DNA of 64,000 nucleotides, from contig NZ_JARUKV010000010.1 in assembly GCF_029688865.1 (NCBI RefSeq), positions 1-64,000 on the forward strand, read 5' to 3'. Below, piece by piece: positions 17,119-26,066 of this stretch (position 1 is the stretch's first letter; each line of letters begins with the position of its first letter). The stretch comes from Natronococcus sp. A-GB7 (lineage in GTDB: Archaea > Halobacteriota > Halobacteria > Halobacteriales > Natrialbaceae). The notes under the pieces are model-generated. The model saw only the letters and a program-made list of their open reading frames with translations. It was not told the DNA's origin and made no database searches. The translations under genes were made by a program, and so were the position numbers.

Positions 17119-17254
17119 TACCTCGAGTAGTGGGCCGAGAGTGATAACGCTTCTCGCGACCGAACAACGGAGTCCGCGGCGGGGACCGCGTTCGGCTCAC
17201 ACCGCTGTCGTTTCGGCTGTTACTATCCCTCCCCCGGTCGATCCTCCGGAACGT

Positions 17255-18055
17255 ATGCAGGTCACGCTCACCGGTGCGGGCGGCGGAATCGGACGACGAA
17301 TCGCGACTCGGCTCGCCGAGGCGGGCCACGACGTTCTCGGCCTCGACCGGGATCCGGACCGCCTCACCGACCTTCCGGCTGCAGTCGACACCGTCCAACT
17401 GGACGTACGGGACGAAGTCGCCGTCCGGGAGCTGCTGGCCGACCGACCGGTCGACCGCCTGATCTCGACGGTCGGCTGGTACGAACTCGGCGCGCTCGAG
17501 GACGTCTCGCCGGCGACGTTTCGGCGGCATCTGGAGGCGAACCTCGCCGCGGTCCACACGGTGGTCCACGCAACCCTGCCGACGCTTCGTCGTCGCGAGG
17601 GTCGGATCGTCGCGGTCGGCTCCGTTCTCGGAAACGTCGCGTTGCCGTACCACGGCGCCTACAGCGCTGCGAAAGCCGGGCTTCACGGGTACGTCGATGC
17701 GCTGCGACGCGAGCTCGGTCCCCACGGGGTCACGGTATCGCTCGTCGAACCCGGCCCCGTTCGGACGGGGTTGAACGAACGAGCGGCCGAAGCGCTCGCC
17801 TCCGACCCACAGAGCCCCTACGCCGAGCAGTACGCCGCGTTCGACGGCTACAGCCCGCGGAGCGTACGTCCGGAGACAGTCGCCGAGACCGTCGTCGAGG
17901 CCGCCACGACGGGTTCGCCGCGCAGCCGATACCGGGTCGGACGTCGGGCTCGCTGGCTTCCGCGGCTGTCGGCCGTGTTGCCGGACTGGATGGTCGACCG
18001 GATACTCCGTTCCGGACTGCCGGGTGGCCTGCTGGGCCGTCTCGTCGACCGGTGA
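17255..18055 (+). CDS. Short-chain dehydrogenase/reductase
   Basis: The 266-residue NAD(P)-dependent oxidoreductase has the cofactor motif TGAGGGIGRRI at residues 5-15, an NNAG-equivalent weakened to LISTVGWYELG, and the catalytic YSAAK at about 133-137 with Ser upstream in AVGSVLG. Asp33 in LDRDPD suggests NAD preference. The ATG at 17255 is used because the glycine-rich motif follows within a few residues; an in-frame start at 17141 would add 38 implausible residues. Substrate not readable. Confidence 0.88.
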   Translation: MQVTLTGAGGGIGRRIATRLAEAGHDVLGLDRDPDRLTDLPAAVDTVQLDVRDEVAVRELLADRPVDRLISTVGWYELGALEDVSPATFRRHLEANLAAVHTVVHATLPTLRRREGRIVAVGSVLGNVALPYHGAYSAAKAGLHGYVDALRRELGPHGVTVSLVEPGPVRTGLNERAAEALASDPQSPYAEQYAAFDGYSPRSVRPETVAETVVEAATTGSPRSRYRVGRRARWLPRLSAVLPDWMVDRILRSGLPGGLLGRLVDR

Positions 18056-18106
18056 GCCCCAGGTGCCCGAACGTGGAACCGTCCCGCCGATCGACGTGGA
18101 CGGAGA

Positions 18107-19354
18107 TCACACCGAGACGCTCACGGCGATTCCGGCGTCTCGAAGCCGATCGACGAGCGGCTCGCCGATTCCCGACGCCGGCGTCAGTACGCCACCCTCG
18201 AGCGGCGTTGCGGTTTCGTTGCGGACGAGACACATCGCGGCCTCGCTGAGCATCCGCGCGGTCGCGCCGTACCCCGGGTCGACGTCCGCGCGAATCGTCC
18301 CCTCGACGACGAACGGACCGTCGGTGGCCGTTCCGCGACCGAGGAGGCGAACCGAAAAGTGTCCGCTCTCGATCCGTTCCCTGCTCGGCCCCTCGCCGGG
18401 GTCGGGGAACACGAACCGCTGTAACCCGGCTCGGACCGGATCGATCGCCATTCCGGCAGCCGCCAGCCCGAACCCGCCGGCGACGAGGGCCGCGATCGCC
18501 CCACCCCGGATCCCGCTCCCGGTCGGAACGACCTCGGAACAGCGAAACTCGCGACCCCACGGGTACCCGAGGAGTGCGTTGCTACGTCGGATCACGCGTT
18601 CGTTCACGGCAGCCATCGGCGACGGTGCGGTCCACACCGATCGAAGCGGGTCCCGCCTCGGACGTCGCTGCTCGCTCGAGTCGATGCCGGTGCGCTCCCC
18701 GGGTGGCGCGAGCGAGTACGAGTTCCGGAGGGCTCGCCGAGCGATCGGGTCGGTCGACGCGGCGTCGAACATCGCGACCGCGCTGGCTATCGTTCCGCCA
18801 CTGACACCGCCGCGCCCGTCGACGTAGAGCCGAACCAGGTCACACGGCGTTCCGAACTCGTCGACCGCAGCCGACTGCACCGCCATCGTCCCGACGTCGG
18901 CGGGGATCGAGTCCACGCCGCAGGTGTGGACGATCCGACTCCCCGCCTCGACGGCGTCCTCGTGGTACCGGTCGATCATCTCCCGGATCCAGTTGAGCTC
19001 GCCCGTGAGATCGCAGTAGTCGGTTCCGGCCTCGATACACGCCTCGACGAGCGGCGTCCCGTACGTCGTGTACGGACCGACGGTCGTACAGACGACGCGC
19101 GTACTGTCGGCGATCTCCTGGAGGCTCTCTCGGTCCGTCGCATCACCCAGGACGATCGGGAGGGAGTTCCACGTCCCGGCCTCGTCGACGAGGTCGGCCT
19201 CCAGCGTTCGAAGCCGATCCTCGTTTCGGCCGCCGAGGGCGAGCGACAGTTCGTCCGGGGTGTACGTTCCGGTGAGGTACTCGGCGACCAGCCTTCCGGT
19301 GAACCCGGTCGCACCCCACAGGACGAGGTCGTACCGTCGGTCGGTGTTCGACAT
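18107..19354 (-). CDS. Saccharopine-dehydrogenase-like / trans-acting enoyl-reductase family protein
   Basis: The 415-residue protein has an N-terminal Rossmann motif (LVLWGATGFTGRLVAEYL) and DLTGELNWIREMI in the middle, as in the saccharopine dehydrogenase NADP-binding group. It lacks the full lysine-pathway domains and is nearer the lipid-linked reductases of this group. A hydrophobic stretch at about 300-325 (AIAALVAGGFGLAAAGMAI) may touch the membrane. The ATG at 19354 is chosen; an earlier in-frame start adds 31 residues without family resemblance. It converges on the SDR at 17255. Confidence 0.8.
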   Translation of the reverse strand: MSNTDRRYDLVLWGATGFTGRLVAEYLTGTYTPDELSLALGGRNEDRLRTLEADLVDEAGTWNSLPIVLGDATDRESLQEIADSTRVVCTTVGPYTTYGTPLVEACIEAGTDYCDLTGELNWIREMIDRYHEDAVEAGSRIVHTCGVDSIPADVGTMAVQSAAVDEFGTPCDLVRLYVDGRGGVSGGTIASAVAMFDAASTDPIARRALRNSYSLAPPGERTGIDSSEQRRPRRDPLRSVWTAPSPMAAVNERVIRRSNALLGYPWGREFRCSEVVPTGSGIRGGAIAALVAGGFGLAAAGMAIDPVRAGLQRFVFPDPGEGPSRERIESGHFSVRLLGRGTATDGPFVVEGTIRADVDPGYGATARMLSEAAMCLVRNETATPLEGGVLTPASGIGEPLVDRLRDAGIAVSVSV

Positions 19355-19485
19355 TGTGTCACGCAGTTGGTCCGCAATCGCTTCAACCGTCGGGTATCGG
19401 CGATCACCGAGCCGACCGTACAGTTGCCAGTAACTCTCCAGCAACACGACCGACGGATCGTACCCGCCCGGAATATCCGTCTGCC

Positions 19486-19728
19486 TCAGCCGCCGTGTTT
19501 CCGGTACCAGACGCGCTCTCCGACCGGTGATTCGTCGTCGTCGATATCCAGCCGACCGAGAAACAGCTCCCGAATCGCGTTGGTGACGACCAGCTCGAGT
19601 GGTTCTCCGTCCTTGGGCGAGACGGTGACGACGCAGTGTCCGTCCCGCTGGCCGATCGACTCGATGGTTCCGGTCGACCAGTGCTCGATGTCGTGGGTGG
19701 GCTTCCGGGCGTGAATTCGATCGTGCAT
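19486..19728 (-). CDS. Small conserved protein of unknown function (80 residues)
   Basis: The protein has a beta-rich core: IEHWSTGTIESIG, HCVVTVSPKDGEPLELVVT, ending WYRKHGG. This could be a small OB-like or SH3-like barrel, which is inference from the pattern of strands. No motif for catalysis or metal binding is present. It stands alone between the reductase and the tRNA-Glu region. Confidence 0.6.
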   Translation of the reverse strand: MHDRIHARKPTHDIEHWSTGTIESIGQRDGHCVVTVSPKDGEPLELVVTNAIRELFLGRLDIDDDESPVGERVWYRKHGG

Positions 19729-19868
19729 ACTGCTAGCTGGATTGCCAGCGGTGTCTTCCTTTCGTCTACGGCGACCGATCGGTGCTCCCGAGCTCGAGCG
19801 GCCAGGACCGCACGGTACGCGCCACTGGGCAGTACCCGACCGAAAACCGAGAAACGGGGGAGAGTGCG

Positions 19869-19883
19869 CCGACAGGGATTCGA
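19869..19883 (-). repeat. 15-base copy of the tRNA-Glu 3' end
   Basis: CCGACAGGGATTCGA repeats exactly the T-arm and acceptor part of tRNA-Glu (20008-20022), 139 bases away and in the same orientation. It may be a relic of integration at the tRNA, or a partial duplication. Confidence 0.55.
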
Positions 19884-20003
19884 GCTACGCGAAACGCTCG
19901 CTGCGCTCGTGTTTCTCTGCTTCCAATTCCACAATCGAGGTTACGACTCCCAATGTGACTCGCACGCGATCTGCATTGCTCGTCGAGTGAGTCGCCGTAG
20001 AAA

Positions 20004-20078
20004 TGCTCCGACAGGGATTCGAACCCTGGTCATTGCCGTGAGAGGGCAATATGATTGGCCGGACTACACTATCGGAGC
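20004..20078 (-). tRNA. tRNA-Glu (anticodon CTC)
   Basis: The 75-base gene folds as a cloverleaf: acceptor GCTCCGA/TCGGAGC, anticodon stem TTGCC/GGCAA around loop CTCTCAC, and T-arm AGGG-TTCGAAT-CCCT. The anticodon is CTC. CCA is not encoded. No intron. A TTTAAG-like box lies about 45-50 bases upstream on the minus strand (20126-20132). Confidence 0.95.
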
Positions 20079-20189
20079 GTCCGTCGGCTTTCGCCTGCAC
20101 TCTTTCGTAACGCCGTGTACCGTTTAAGGGTTCCGTTTCGATCCGCCTCTGTCGAACCCTGACACGGGGTTCGGTGGCGATTGCGGCCC

Positions 20190-21398
20190 CTACTCGTCGA
20201 ACGGCGACTTCGCCGCCTCGGGCTCGAACCCCTCGAGACTGATGATGTTCTCGCGGCCGACGCGAAGCTTGCTAATGTCGCCCTCGCGTTCCATCTCGGA
20301 GAGCAGCATGCTGACTTTGGACTTCGACCAGCCGGTTTCGTCGACGATGTTGACCTGTTTCATCCGACCGCCGTTCTCTTTGATGAGTTTGATCACTCGG
20401 TCTTCGTCGGTCAGCAGTTCCTCTTCGGTGAGCGACCCTGGCTCAGTCTGCTCCTCCGACCCCGCGGCCGCCGCGCCCGCCTCCGATGACTCCGCTCGAG
20501 GGCCGGTCGGCCCGTCGACTTCGCCAGGGGAGTCGTCCGGTGGTGTTTCGTCCCGCCTGGTTCGGTACCACGCGGCGGCGATAACGGCGCCGAGGACGAC
20601 CGCGGTGGTGCCGAGCATCACCGGCCACGAGAGCAGGGTTCCGTCGCTCGAGCCGCCGGTCGTCCCCGCGGTGCCGTCGCTTCCGATGTCGTCGGCGTCC
20701 TGGAGCACGACGTGGGGGTGACCGTCGAGGAACTCCTGCTCGCCGGTCCAGGTCATCGAACTGGCGTTCTCCATCGTGGTGGCGGTGTACTCGCCCTCGG
20801 GATCGGCGTCGGTGAGCACGAGGTTGTCGCCGGGTTTGACCACGAGCGACTGATCGGAGCCCAGATACATGTTCTGGAACACGTCACCGACGACGATGCG
20901 GTCGTCCTCGACGTCGGCGAACCCCTCCCAGACGAACGACATCTCGATGACGCCCATCGCGCCGGGTCGGTACTCGGTCGACGCCGAGCGGTTGAACGCG
21001 GTCGCCTCCATCTCACGGTCGGTCGTCTCCTCGCCGGTGTCGGTCAGCGCCTCGGCCTGATCCGTGAACCGCTCGTAGAGCCCGGTCTCGTCCTCCTCGA
21101 ACTCCTCGGCGAACGCGCCGAAGTTCGCCTCCTCGTCGTCGTCCCCGAGGCGCTGCTCGTGGCGGAACGTCCAGGTCGCGCTCCCGTTCTCGTGGACGGT
21201 GATCTCGAACGTCGTGCTGTCGAAGTTCTGGGAGTCGAAGTCGTCGACCGCGTGTTGGGCGGGGACCGCGCTCTCGCGGTCCGCGAGCGACTGCTGGGTG
21301 CCGTCGACGGCGCCGGCCATCGCTATCGGGAGGGTGAAGCCGGCGAGCACGACAGTAATGACGAGGATACCGACCCCGACGGGGACCGACCGAGTCAT
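20190..21398 (-). CDS. Membrane-anchored winged-helix protein with extracellular sensor domain
   Basis: The 402-residue protein has a signal peptide (1-28), an extracellular beta-rich acidic domain (about 35-250), one membrane helix at 257-278 (LSWPVMLGTTAVVLGAVIAA), an acidic E/S/G/P linker, and a cytoplasmic C-terminal winged HTH at about 330-388 (recognition segment WSKSKVSMLLSEMEREGDI). Such proteins are thought to sense the envelope and regulate genes while tethered. The ATG at 21398 is used because the signal peptide begins there; an in-frame extension to 21857 reads through the neighbouring gene. Ligand unknown. Confidence 0.85.
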   Translation of the reverse strand: MTRSVPVGVGILVITVVLAGFTLPIAMAGAVDGTQQSLADRESAVPAQHAVDDFDSQNFDSTTFEITVHENGSATWTFRHEQRLGDDDEEANFGAFAEEFEEDETGLYERFTDQAEALTDTGEETTDREMEATAFNRSASTEYRPGAMGVIEMSFVWEGFADVEDDRIVVGDVFQNMYLGSDQSLVVKPGDNLVLTDADPEGEYTATTMENASSMTWTGEQEFLDGHPHVVLQDADDIGSDGTAGTTGGSSDGTLLSWPVMLGTTAVVLGAVIAAAWYRTRRDETPPDDSPGEVDGPTGPRAESSEAGAAAAGSEEQTEPGSLTEEELLTDEDRVIKLIKENGGRMKQVNIVDETGWSKSKVSMLLSEMEREGDISKLRVGRENIISLEGFEPEAAKSPFDE

Positions 21399-21521
21399 TC
21401 GTCCTCCACTACGTGCCGGAGCTAAAAATGCTTGTGAATATCGCGTTCGGTCGCTGATCGCCGCTCGAGGAGCCACACTGAGGTCGACACGCACAAGCCC
21501 CCCGCTCCTGTACGGCTCCGT

Positions 21522-22100
21522 ATGGTCACGAACCTCGCGCAGGGCGTCCAGGCTTTCACCAGCAACGTCTACCTCGTCACCGGCGAGCGAACGGTACTCG
21601 TCGATCCCGGCGCGAACTTCGACGTCGTCGACCGCCTCGAGTCGCAGGTCGACGACCTCGACGCGGTCGTGCTCACCCACACCCACCCCGACCACGTCGG
21701 CAACCTCGAGGCGGTCAAATCGGCGTTCGACGTCGAGGTCTGGGGATACGATCCGTCGATCGACGGGGTCGACCACGGGATCGCCGACGGGGAGACCGTA
21801 CGACTGGGAGATCACGACTACGTCGCGCTCCACACCCCCGGCCACAAGGACGACCATCTCTGTTTCTACTCGGCCGACGCGGGGATCCTCCTCGCGGGCG
21901 ATCTCGTCTTCCAGAACGGGAGCTTCGGACGGACCGACCTCGAGGAGGGCGATCGGGAGACGCTGATCGAGAGCATCGATCGCGTCCTCGACCGGATCTC
22001 CCCGGAGCTCGCGGAGTTACACACGGGCCACGGGCCGAGCGTGACGACGAACCCCTACGATCACGTCGAACTCTCCTCCCAGATGGCCCGCCAGGCCTAA
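21522..22100 (+). CDS. Metallo-beta-lactamase-fold hydrolase
   Basis: The 192-residue protein has the dinuclear metal motif THTHPDHVG at about 51-59, plus HTPGHKDDH, AGDLVF and the late His of HTGHGPS. The lineage is glyoxalase II-like or a general thioester/phosphoester hydrolase; the substrate is not evident. Its 3' end overlaps the convergent ATPase gene by 4 bases. Confidence 0.9.
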   Translation: MVTNLAQGVQAFTSNVYLVTGERTVLVDPGANFDVVDRLESQVDDLDAVVLTHTHPDHVGNLEAVKSAFDVEVWGYDPSIDGVDHGIADGETVRLGDHDYVALHTPGHKDDHLCFYSADAGILLAGDLVFQNGSFGRTDLEEGDRETLIESIDRVLDRISPELAELHTGHGPSVTTNPYDHVELSSQMARQA

Positions 22101-22933
22101 CCCTGGCTGGCACCCTCGAGCAGGGCGTCGTAGGCATCGGCGTAGGCCGCGGCGACCCGCTCCGGGTCCTCGCGTTCCTCGCCCGTAAGCGGCGGCAGCC
22201 GGACCCGCTCGAGGGGATCGAGGTAGTCGAGGACCGTCGGCACTCGCTTCTCGAGGCTGCCGTCTTTCGGACTCGTGCTGGCGATCTCGCAGGCCCGGCA
22301 GTACCGATTGCCCGGATAGATCCGGGCCCGCCCCGGCTCGACGACCGCGACCGCGGCGATCGCCGCGGGATCGAGATCGTTCAGCGGCCGGGCGATGTCG
22401 CCGTAGGATTCGACGACGGCGACGTCGGCCGCCTCGAGTTCGGTCGAAAGCGACTCGAACGCCGGCACGTACCGGTCGGCCGTGACGTCGTTGAGCTCGT
22501 CGACGGTTTCGACGGGGATCGCCTCCTCGAGGGGCAGCGCCGAGGCGACCCGATCGGGGACGTCGACGGTAGCGTTTCGGACGTACGTCGGTTCGCCGGC
22601 CTCGCCCGGAGCGCCGATTCTGTCGACGACGAACTCCCGATCGGTCTGCCCGAGCAGCCCGGTACCGGGGCCGGGGCTGGGCCGCCACAGCCGGTGGACG
22701 GGGTTGAGCCGTTCGGGCTCGCGTCCCCGAGCCTCCGCGGCCGCGAGCCGTGCGGCATCTTTCCCGTACAGCCGACCGTCGGCGAGCGCCCGTCGACAGT
22801 CGTCGTGGTCGAACCAGTAGTCGTTGCCGGCGCGGGGTTTAGCGCCGACCGCGCCGGTTCGCTCGAGCAGGCCCGTCGAGAACGTCGTCTTGCCGGCGTC
22901 GACGCGATCCGACCCGACCACGAGGAGGATCAT
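22097..22933 (-). CDS. P-loop ATPase of unknown role
   Basis: The 278-residue protein opens with LLVVGSDRVDAGKTTFSTGL, a P-loop of the type seen in dethiobiotin synthetase and related switch-like ATPases. A CRAC pair (YCRACEIAST) at about 213-217 could bind metal. AVVESYGDIARPL resembles a Walker B region. It overlaps the 89-residue gene at 22930 by 4 bases (ATGA), so the two are co-translated. Role unknown. Confidence 0.72.
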   Translation of the reverse strand: MILLVVGSDRVDAGKTTFSTGLLERTGAVGAKPRAGNDYWFDHDDCRRALADGRLYGKDAARLAAAEARGREPERLNPVHRLWRPSPGPGTGLLGQTDREFVVDRIGAPGEAGEPTYVRNATVDVPDRVASALPLEEAIPVETVDELNDVTADRYVPAFESLSTELEAADVAVVESYGDIARPLNDLDPAAIAAVAVVEPGRARIYPGNRYCRACEIASTSPKDGSLEKRVPTVLDYLDPLERVRLPPLTGEEREDPERVAAAYADAYDALLEGASQG

Positions 22934-23199
22934 TCGTCCTTTAGACCGTAGAACCCGGGCTCCTCCTCGTCGCGCGGCTCGGCGACGACGAGCTCGTCGG
23001 CGTTAGTCATCACCCACGGGATCGCCCAGTCCAGCAGGATGTCCTCGGTCTCGCGGTCGATGTCCGCGTCGGGTTCGAGCCCCTGGAGCAGGCGCGCGAT
23101 CTCGTAGACGGTGTACATCTGATCCTCCTCGAACAGCTCCGCGGGCGTATAGAAGTCACAGGGCGGGAGCTCGTCGAACTCGTCTTTCGGAACTGGCAT
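22930..23199 (-). CDS. Small acidic conserved protein (DUF5827-like)
   Basis: The 89-residue protein starts MPVPKDEFDELPPC and contains PAELFEEDQMYTVYEIARLLQGLEPDADI and DWAIPWVMTNADELV. It is very acidic and helical. I believe it belongs to a conserved haloarchaeal DUF; the number is uncertain. The ATG at 23199 is used; an earlier start would add 18 unlikely residues. It is upstream of and coupled to the P-loop ATPase. Confidence 0.68.
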   Translation of the reverse strand: MPVPKDEFDELPPCDFYTPAELFEEDQMYTVYEIARLLQGLEPDADIDRETEDILLDWAIPWVMTNADELVVAEPRDEEEPGFYGLKDE

Positions 23200-23361
23200 G
23201 GACGTTGCTATCGGCGCGGCGCCACAAGACCGCACCGGTCTCGACGTCGGCAACGGCTCGAGCGCGCTCGCTTCCTCGGCGGTCGGCTCGCGGCCCGCGG
23301 CGCTATCGCCGTCGCTGAGCGGACGAGTGCGATAAAAATACGTGGGTTGCCAGGTCGTCGC

Positions 23362-23964
23362 TTACTCGAAGTGGTCGAGGCACTTCTCGTACTCTTCTGC
23401 GGCCTTGTCCCAGTTGACGACGTCGAAGAAGCCGTCGATGAACTCGCCGCGGTCCGGGCCGTAGTCGTAGTAGTACGAGTGCTCCCAGACGTCACAGGCG
23501 AGGATGGGGTGGGCACCCCACAGCGCGTGGAGGTCGTGGCGGTCGACCTTCAGGTTGCGAAGCTGCTTCGCGACCGGGTCGTAGACGAGCAGTGCCCAGC
23601 CACCGGCGCCGCTCGCAGCGGCCTCGAACTCGCCCTTCCAGGCCTCGTAGGAGCCGAAGTCCTCCTCGATGCGGTCGGCGAGGTCGCCCTCGGGTTCGCC
23701 GCCGCCGTCGGGGGACATGTTCTCCCAGAACAGCGTGTGGAGGTAGTGTCCACTGCCGTTGTGGGTAACGCTCTCCATCGCGGCCCCGGACGAGCCGAAG
23801 TCGCCGCTCTCGCGGTTCTCCTCGAGGGTCTCCTCGGCGCTGTTCAGGCCGTTGACGTACCCCTGGTGGTGCGTGTCGTGATGCCAGGTGACGACCTGTT
23901 CGGAGATTGCCGGCTCGAGCGCGTCGTAGTCGTACGGAAGTTCTGGAAGTTCGTGATCAGTCAT
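23362..23964 (-). CDS. sod: Superoxide dismutase (Mn/Fe type)
   Basis: The 200-residue cytoplasmic enzyme converts superoxide to oxygen and hydrogen peroxide. Metal ligands are His28 (TWHHDTHH), His76 (GHYLHTLFW), Asp158 and His162 (DVWEHSYYYDY). The Gly-rich GGEPEGDLADRIEEDFGS and GAGGWALLVYDP regions are typical. Haloarchaeal enzymes of this family use manganese. ATG at 23964; an AAGCTTAAC box about 40 bases upstream (24001-24009) may be the promoter. Confidence 0.95.
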   Translation of the reverse strand: MTDHELPELPYDYDALEPAISEQVVTWHHDTHHQGYVNGLNSAEETLEENRESGDFGSSGAAMESVTHNGSGHYLHTLFWENMSPDGGGEPEGDLADRIEEDFGSYEAWKGEFEAAASGAGGWALLVYDPVAKQLRNLKVDRHDLHALWGAHPILACDVWEHSYYYDYGPDRGEFIDGFFDVVNWDKAAEEYEKCLDHFE

Positions 23965-24111
23965 AAGGACACCTCTATGATCCGTATCGGTAGCTCGCCT
24001 GTTAAGCTTTGAGGATGGGAATGCTATCATTCCACAGGGAAGAGGGCTCGATGACGGACGCCACGGCTCCGAGTTCGACCGTTACTGACCGCAGAGAAAG
24101 GGGCCGGCCGG

Positions 24112-24483
24112 CTACAGCTCCTTGTGTTTGGCATGCTCGAGCCACTCCTCGAGGGAGGGCTGGTTCCAGTAGCGAACGGTGTCGCTGCGCCGGTCGTGTT
24201 CGAGGAGACTGGTGTCGGCGAGCTTGGGAAGATGGGAGTGCCGGAGCTCCGTTCGGACGGTTTTCCGGTGTTCGTCGAACTCCCGATCGACGTCACCGGC
24301 TTCGGTCTCGAGTCGAACGACTGCGTCGGCGAGCTCGTCGACGGCGGCGACCCCGTCGGCGCGCTCGGAGAGACAGTACAGCGCGTACCGTCGTCGTCGG
24401 TTCGAGAGAAGATCGAAGATCAGATCCAAAGACGGGGGCTCCGCGCTCGCGATCGATCTCGAGCCCTGTTCTCGCTTACGCAT
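24112..24483 (-). CDS. Haloarchaeal winged-helix regulator (DUF7344-type)
   Basis: The 123-residue protein contains LIFDLLSNRRRRYALYCLSE, the typical start of a haloarchaeal winged helix, then VDELADAVVRLE and RTELRHSHLPKLADTSLLEHDRRSDTVRYW. It is probably a transcription regulator. No effector site or cysteine motif is present. It is monocistronic, opposite to nothing nearby; the DUF number is from memory. Confidence 0.75.
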   Translation of the reverse strand: MRKREQGSRSIASAEPPSLDLIFDLLSNRRRRYALYCLSERADGVAAVDELADAVVRLETEAGDVDREFDEHRKTVRTELRHSHLPKLADTSLLEHDRRSDTVRYWNQPSLEEWLEHAKHKEL

Positions 24484-24600
24484 TCACGAACCACCTACCG
24501 TGAGTTACCATTCGAAACCACCGTGCTCGTCTACTACAGCCGATACATTAGATGTTCCGTCTATGTAAGCTATCGACTCGTCTAATTTAATGTACTCTGG

Positions 24601-24611
24601 AAAACAGAAAA
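24601..24611 (-). terminator. U-rich terminator after ndk
   Basis: The minus-strand transcript reads UUUUCUGUUUU about 40-55 bases past the ndk stop, consistent with archaeal U-tract termination of the L7Ae operon. Confidence 0.5.
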
Positions 24612-24653
24612 TCCGGTCCTAAACGTCGATAACGAGTCGGAGTCGCCGGGTCG

Positions 24654-25118
24654 CTACTCGTAGAGCCAGCCGGCGTCGTGCTGATCGTAGTCGATCAGCT
24701 CGTCGTCGTCGAAGTGCAGCGAGATCTCTCGCTCGTTGGCGCCCTCGTCCTCGTGGTCGGCCGCGTGGACGACGTTCCGACCGAGGTCGAGCGCGTAGTC
24801 GCCCCGGATCGTTCCGGGCTCGGCCTCGAGCGGGTCGGTCTCGCCGATCATCTGTCGGACCTGACGGGTCGCGTCCTGGCCCTCCCAGACCATCGGGACG
24901 ACCGGACCGGAGGTGACGAACTCGACGAGGTCGTCGTAGAACGGCTTGTCCTCGTGTTCGCCGTAGTGTTCCTCGGCCCGCTCGCGGGGCATGTTCTCGA
25001 TCTTGATACCGACGAGTTTCAGCCCGCGCTCTTCGAGTCGGGAGACGACCTCGCCGACCAGCCCGCGCGCGAAGGCGTCGGGCTTGATCATCACGAAGGT
25101 GCGCTCGGCCTCACTCAT
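24654..25118 (-). CDS. ndk: Nucleoside diphosphate kinase
   Basis: The 154-residue enzyme moves phosphate among nucleoside tri- and diphosphates through the catalytic His118 in RNVVHAADH. N-terminal TFVMIKPDAF and the GPVVPMVWEG loop are standard. A C-terminal acidic tail (SLHFDDDELIDYDQHD) fits haloarchaea. It closes the rpl7ae-rps28e-rpl24e-ndk operon and its ATG overlaps the L24e stop by one base. Confidence 0.97.
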   Translation of the reverse strand: MSEAERTFVMIKPDAFARGLVGEVVSRLEERGLKLVGIKIENMPRERAEEHYGEHEDKPFYDDLVEFVTSGPVVPMVWEGQDATRQVRQMIGETDPLEAEPGTIRGDYALDLGRNVVHAADHEDEGANEREISLHFDDDELIDYDQHDAGWLYE

Positions 25119-25468
25119 CAGGCCTCACTCTCCTCGAGATCCTCGGTCTCGTCGACCGCTTCGTCGCCCGCGGAAGCGTCCTCGTCGTCCTCGTCGACGT
25201 CGGCTTCGAGATCCTCGTCCTCGTCGGCCTCGACGGTTTCGTCCTGGTCGGCTTCCTCGGCGGCGGGCGTGTCGGCCTCGGCGGGACCCTTGCCGGCGCG
25301 TCCGGCCTCGGTCCACTCGAGGTCACGCGGCTCGCGACCGAGCTTGTAGTTCTTCTCCGCCTTCGCGCTGGCGAAGTGAAGCACGGTACCGTCGTTCTGG
25401 ACGTACATGATGCCCGTTCCGGGCTCGATATCCTCGCCCGTGTAGTCACAGGTACGTTTCTCGACCAT
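25118..25468 (-). CDS. rpl24e: 50S ribosomal protein L24e with long acidic tail
   Basis: The 116-residue protein has the L24e core of about 60 residues (CDYTGEDIEPGTGIMYVQND ... EKNYKLGREPRDLEWTE). A tail rich in E, D and A (about 66-116) makes it twice the usual length; this is a haloarchaeal adaptation. The start is the ATG at 25468, where the core begins, so 43 further upstream residues are rejected. It overlaps the S28e stop by one base. Confidence 0.95.
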   Translation of the reverse strand: MVEKRTCDYTGEDIEPGTGIMYVQNDGTVLHFASAKAEKNYKLGREPRDLEWTEAGRAGKGPAEADTPAAEEADQDETVEADEDEDLEADVDEDDEDASAGDEAVDETEDLEESEA

Positions 25469-25692
25469 TATTGTCCTCCGATGGAGTCCGCCTCGCGGGC
25501 GGTCTCGCGAAGCTGGAGTACGTCTCCTTCGCGGACCGGTCCGAGGCAGTTTCGGGTGATGATTCGACCCTGGTTTTCGCCCTCCTGAATGCGGCACTTG
25601 ACCTGCATGGCTTCGCCGTGCATGCCGGTCTTGCCGACGACCTCGATGACCTCGGCGGGCGTGGATCCGCTTTCGTTCTCTTCAGCGCTCAT
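25468..25692 (-). CDS. rps28e: 30S ribosomal protein S28e
   Basis: The 74-residue small OB-fold protein has [20 protein letters not shown] and the conserved C-terminal LRETAREAD. It binds the 30S platform region. Coupled to L24e. Confidence 0.95.
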   Translation of the reverse strand: MSAEENESGSTPAEVIEVVGKTGMHGEAMQVKCRIQEGENQGRIITRNCLGPVREGDVLQLRETAREADSIGGQ

Positions 25693-25703
25693 CTCAGGTC
25701 ACC

Positions 25704-26066
25704 TCAGTCGAGGTCCTCGACCTTGTTGGCGATCTCTTCGACGTCGTCGGACGCCTCGCCGGCGTCGACGATCGCCGCGGCGGCGCTCCCGACCTCGAGG
25801 CCGGCGGCGTGGCCGACGTCGTCCTGTGTCTCGACGAAGACGACGGAGATGCCCTTCTCCTCGGCGAGTTCGGGCAGGTGCATGACGATCTCCTCGGGGG
25901 AGACGTCCTCGGCGACGTAGACGAGGTCTGCGTTGCCGCGCTCGATCGCTTTGGTGGTTTCGTTGGTTCCTTTCTTTACGCGTCCGGTGTCTCGTGCGAC
26001 CTCGAGGGCCTCGAGGGCGTCCTCTGCGAGGTCGGCTGGGATGTCTGTGGTTACGTAGACTGACAT
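25704..26066 (-). CDS. rpl7ae: 50S ribosomal protein L7Ae
   Basis: The 120-residue protein binds kink-turn RNA in the large subunit and is also a core part of box C/D and H/ACA RNPs and of archaeal RNase P. Landmarks are [24 protein letters not shown] and [18 protein letters not shown]. It is first in the operon, behind the 120-base structured leader at 26067-26187, which suggests possible feedback through RNA binding. Confidence 0.97.
   Translation of the reverse strand: MSVYVTTDIPADLAEDALEALEVARDTGRVKKGTNETTKAIERGNADLVYVAEDVSPEEIVMHLPELAEEKGISVVFVETQDDVGHAAGLEVGSAAAAIVDAGEASDDVEEIANKVEDLD

Noticed and set aside
20190-21857. Extended 555-residue version of the membrane HTH protein
   Set aside because: The first 150 residues run antisense to the MBL gene and do not resemble protein; the signal peptide at 21398 marks the true start.
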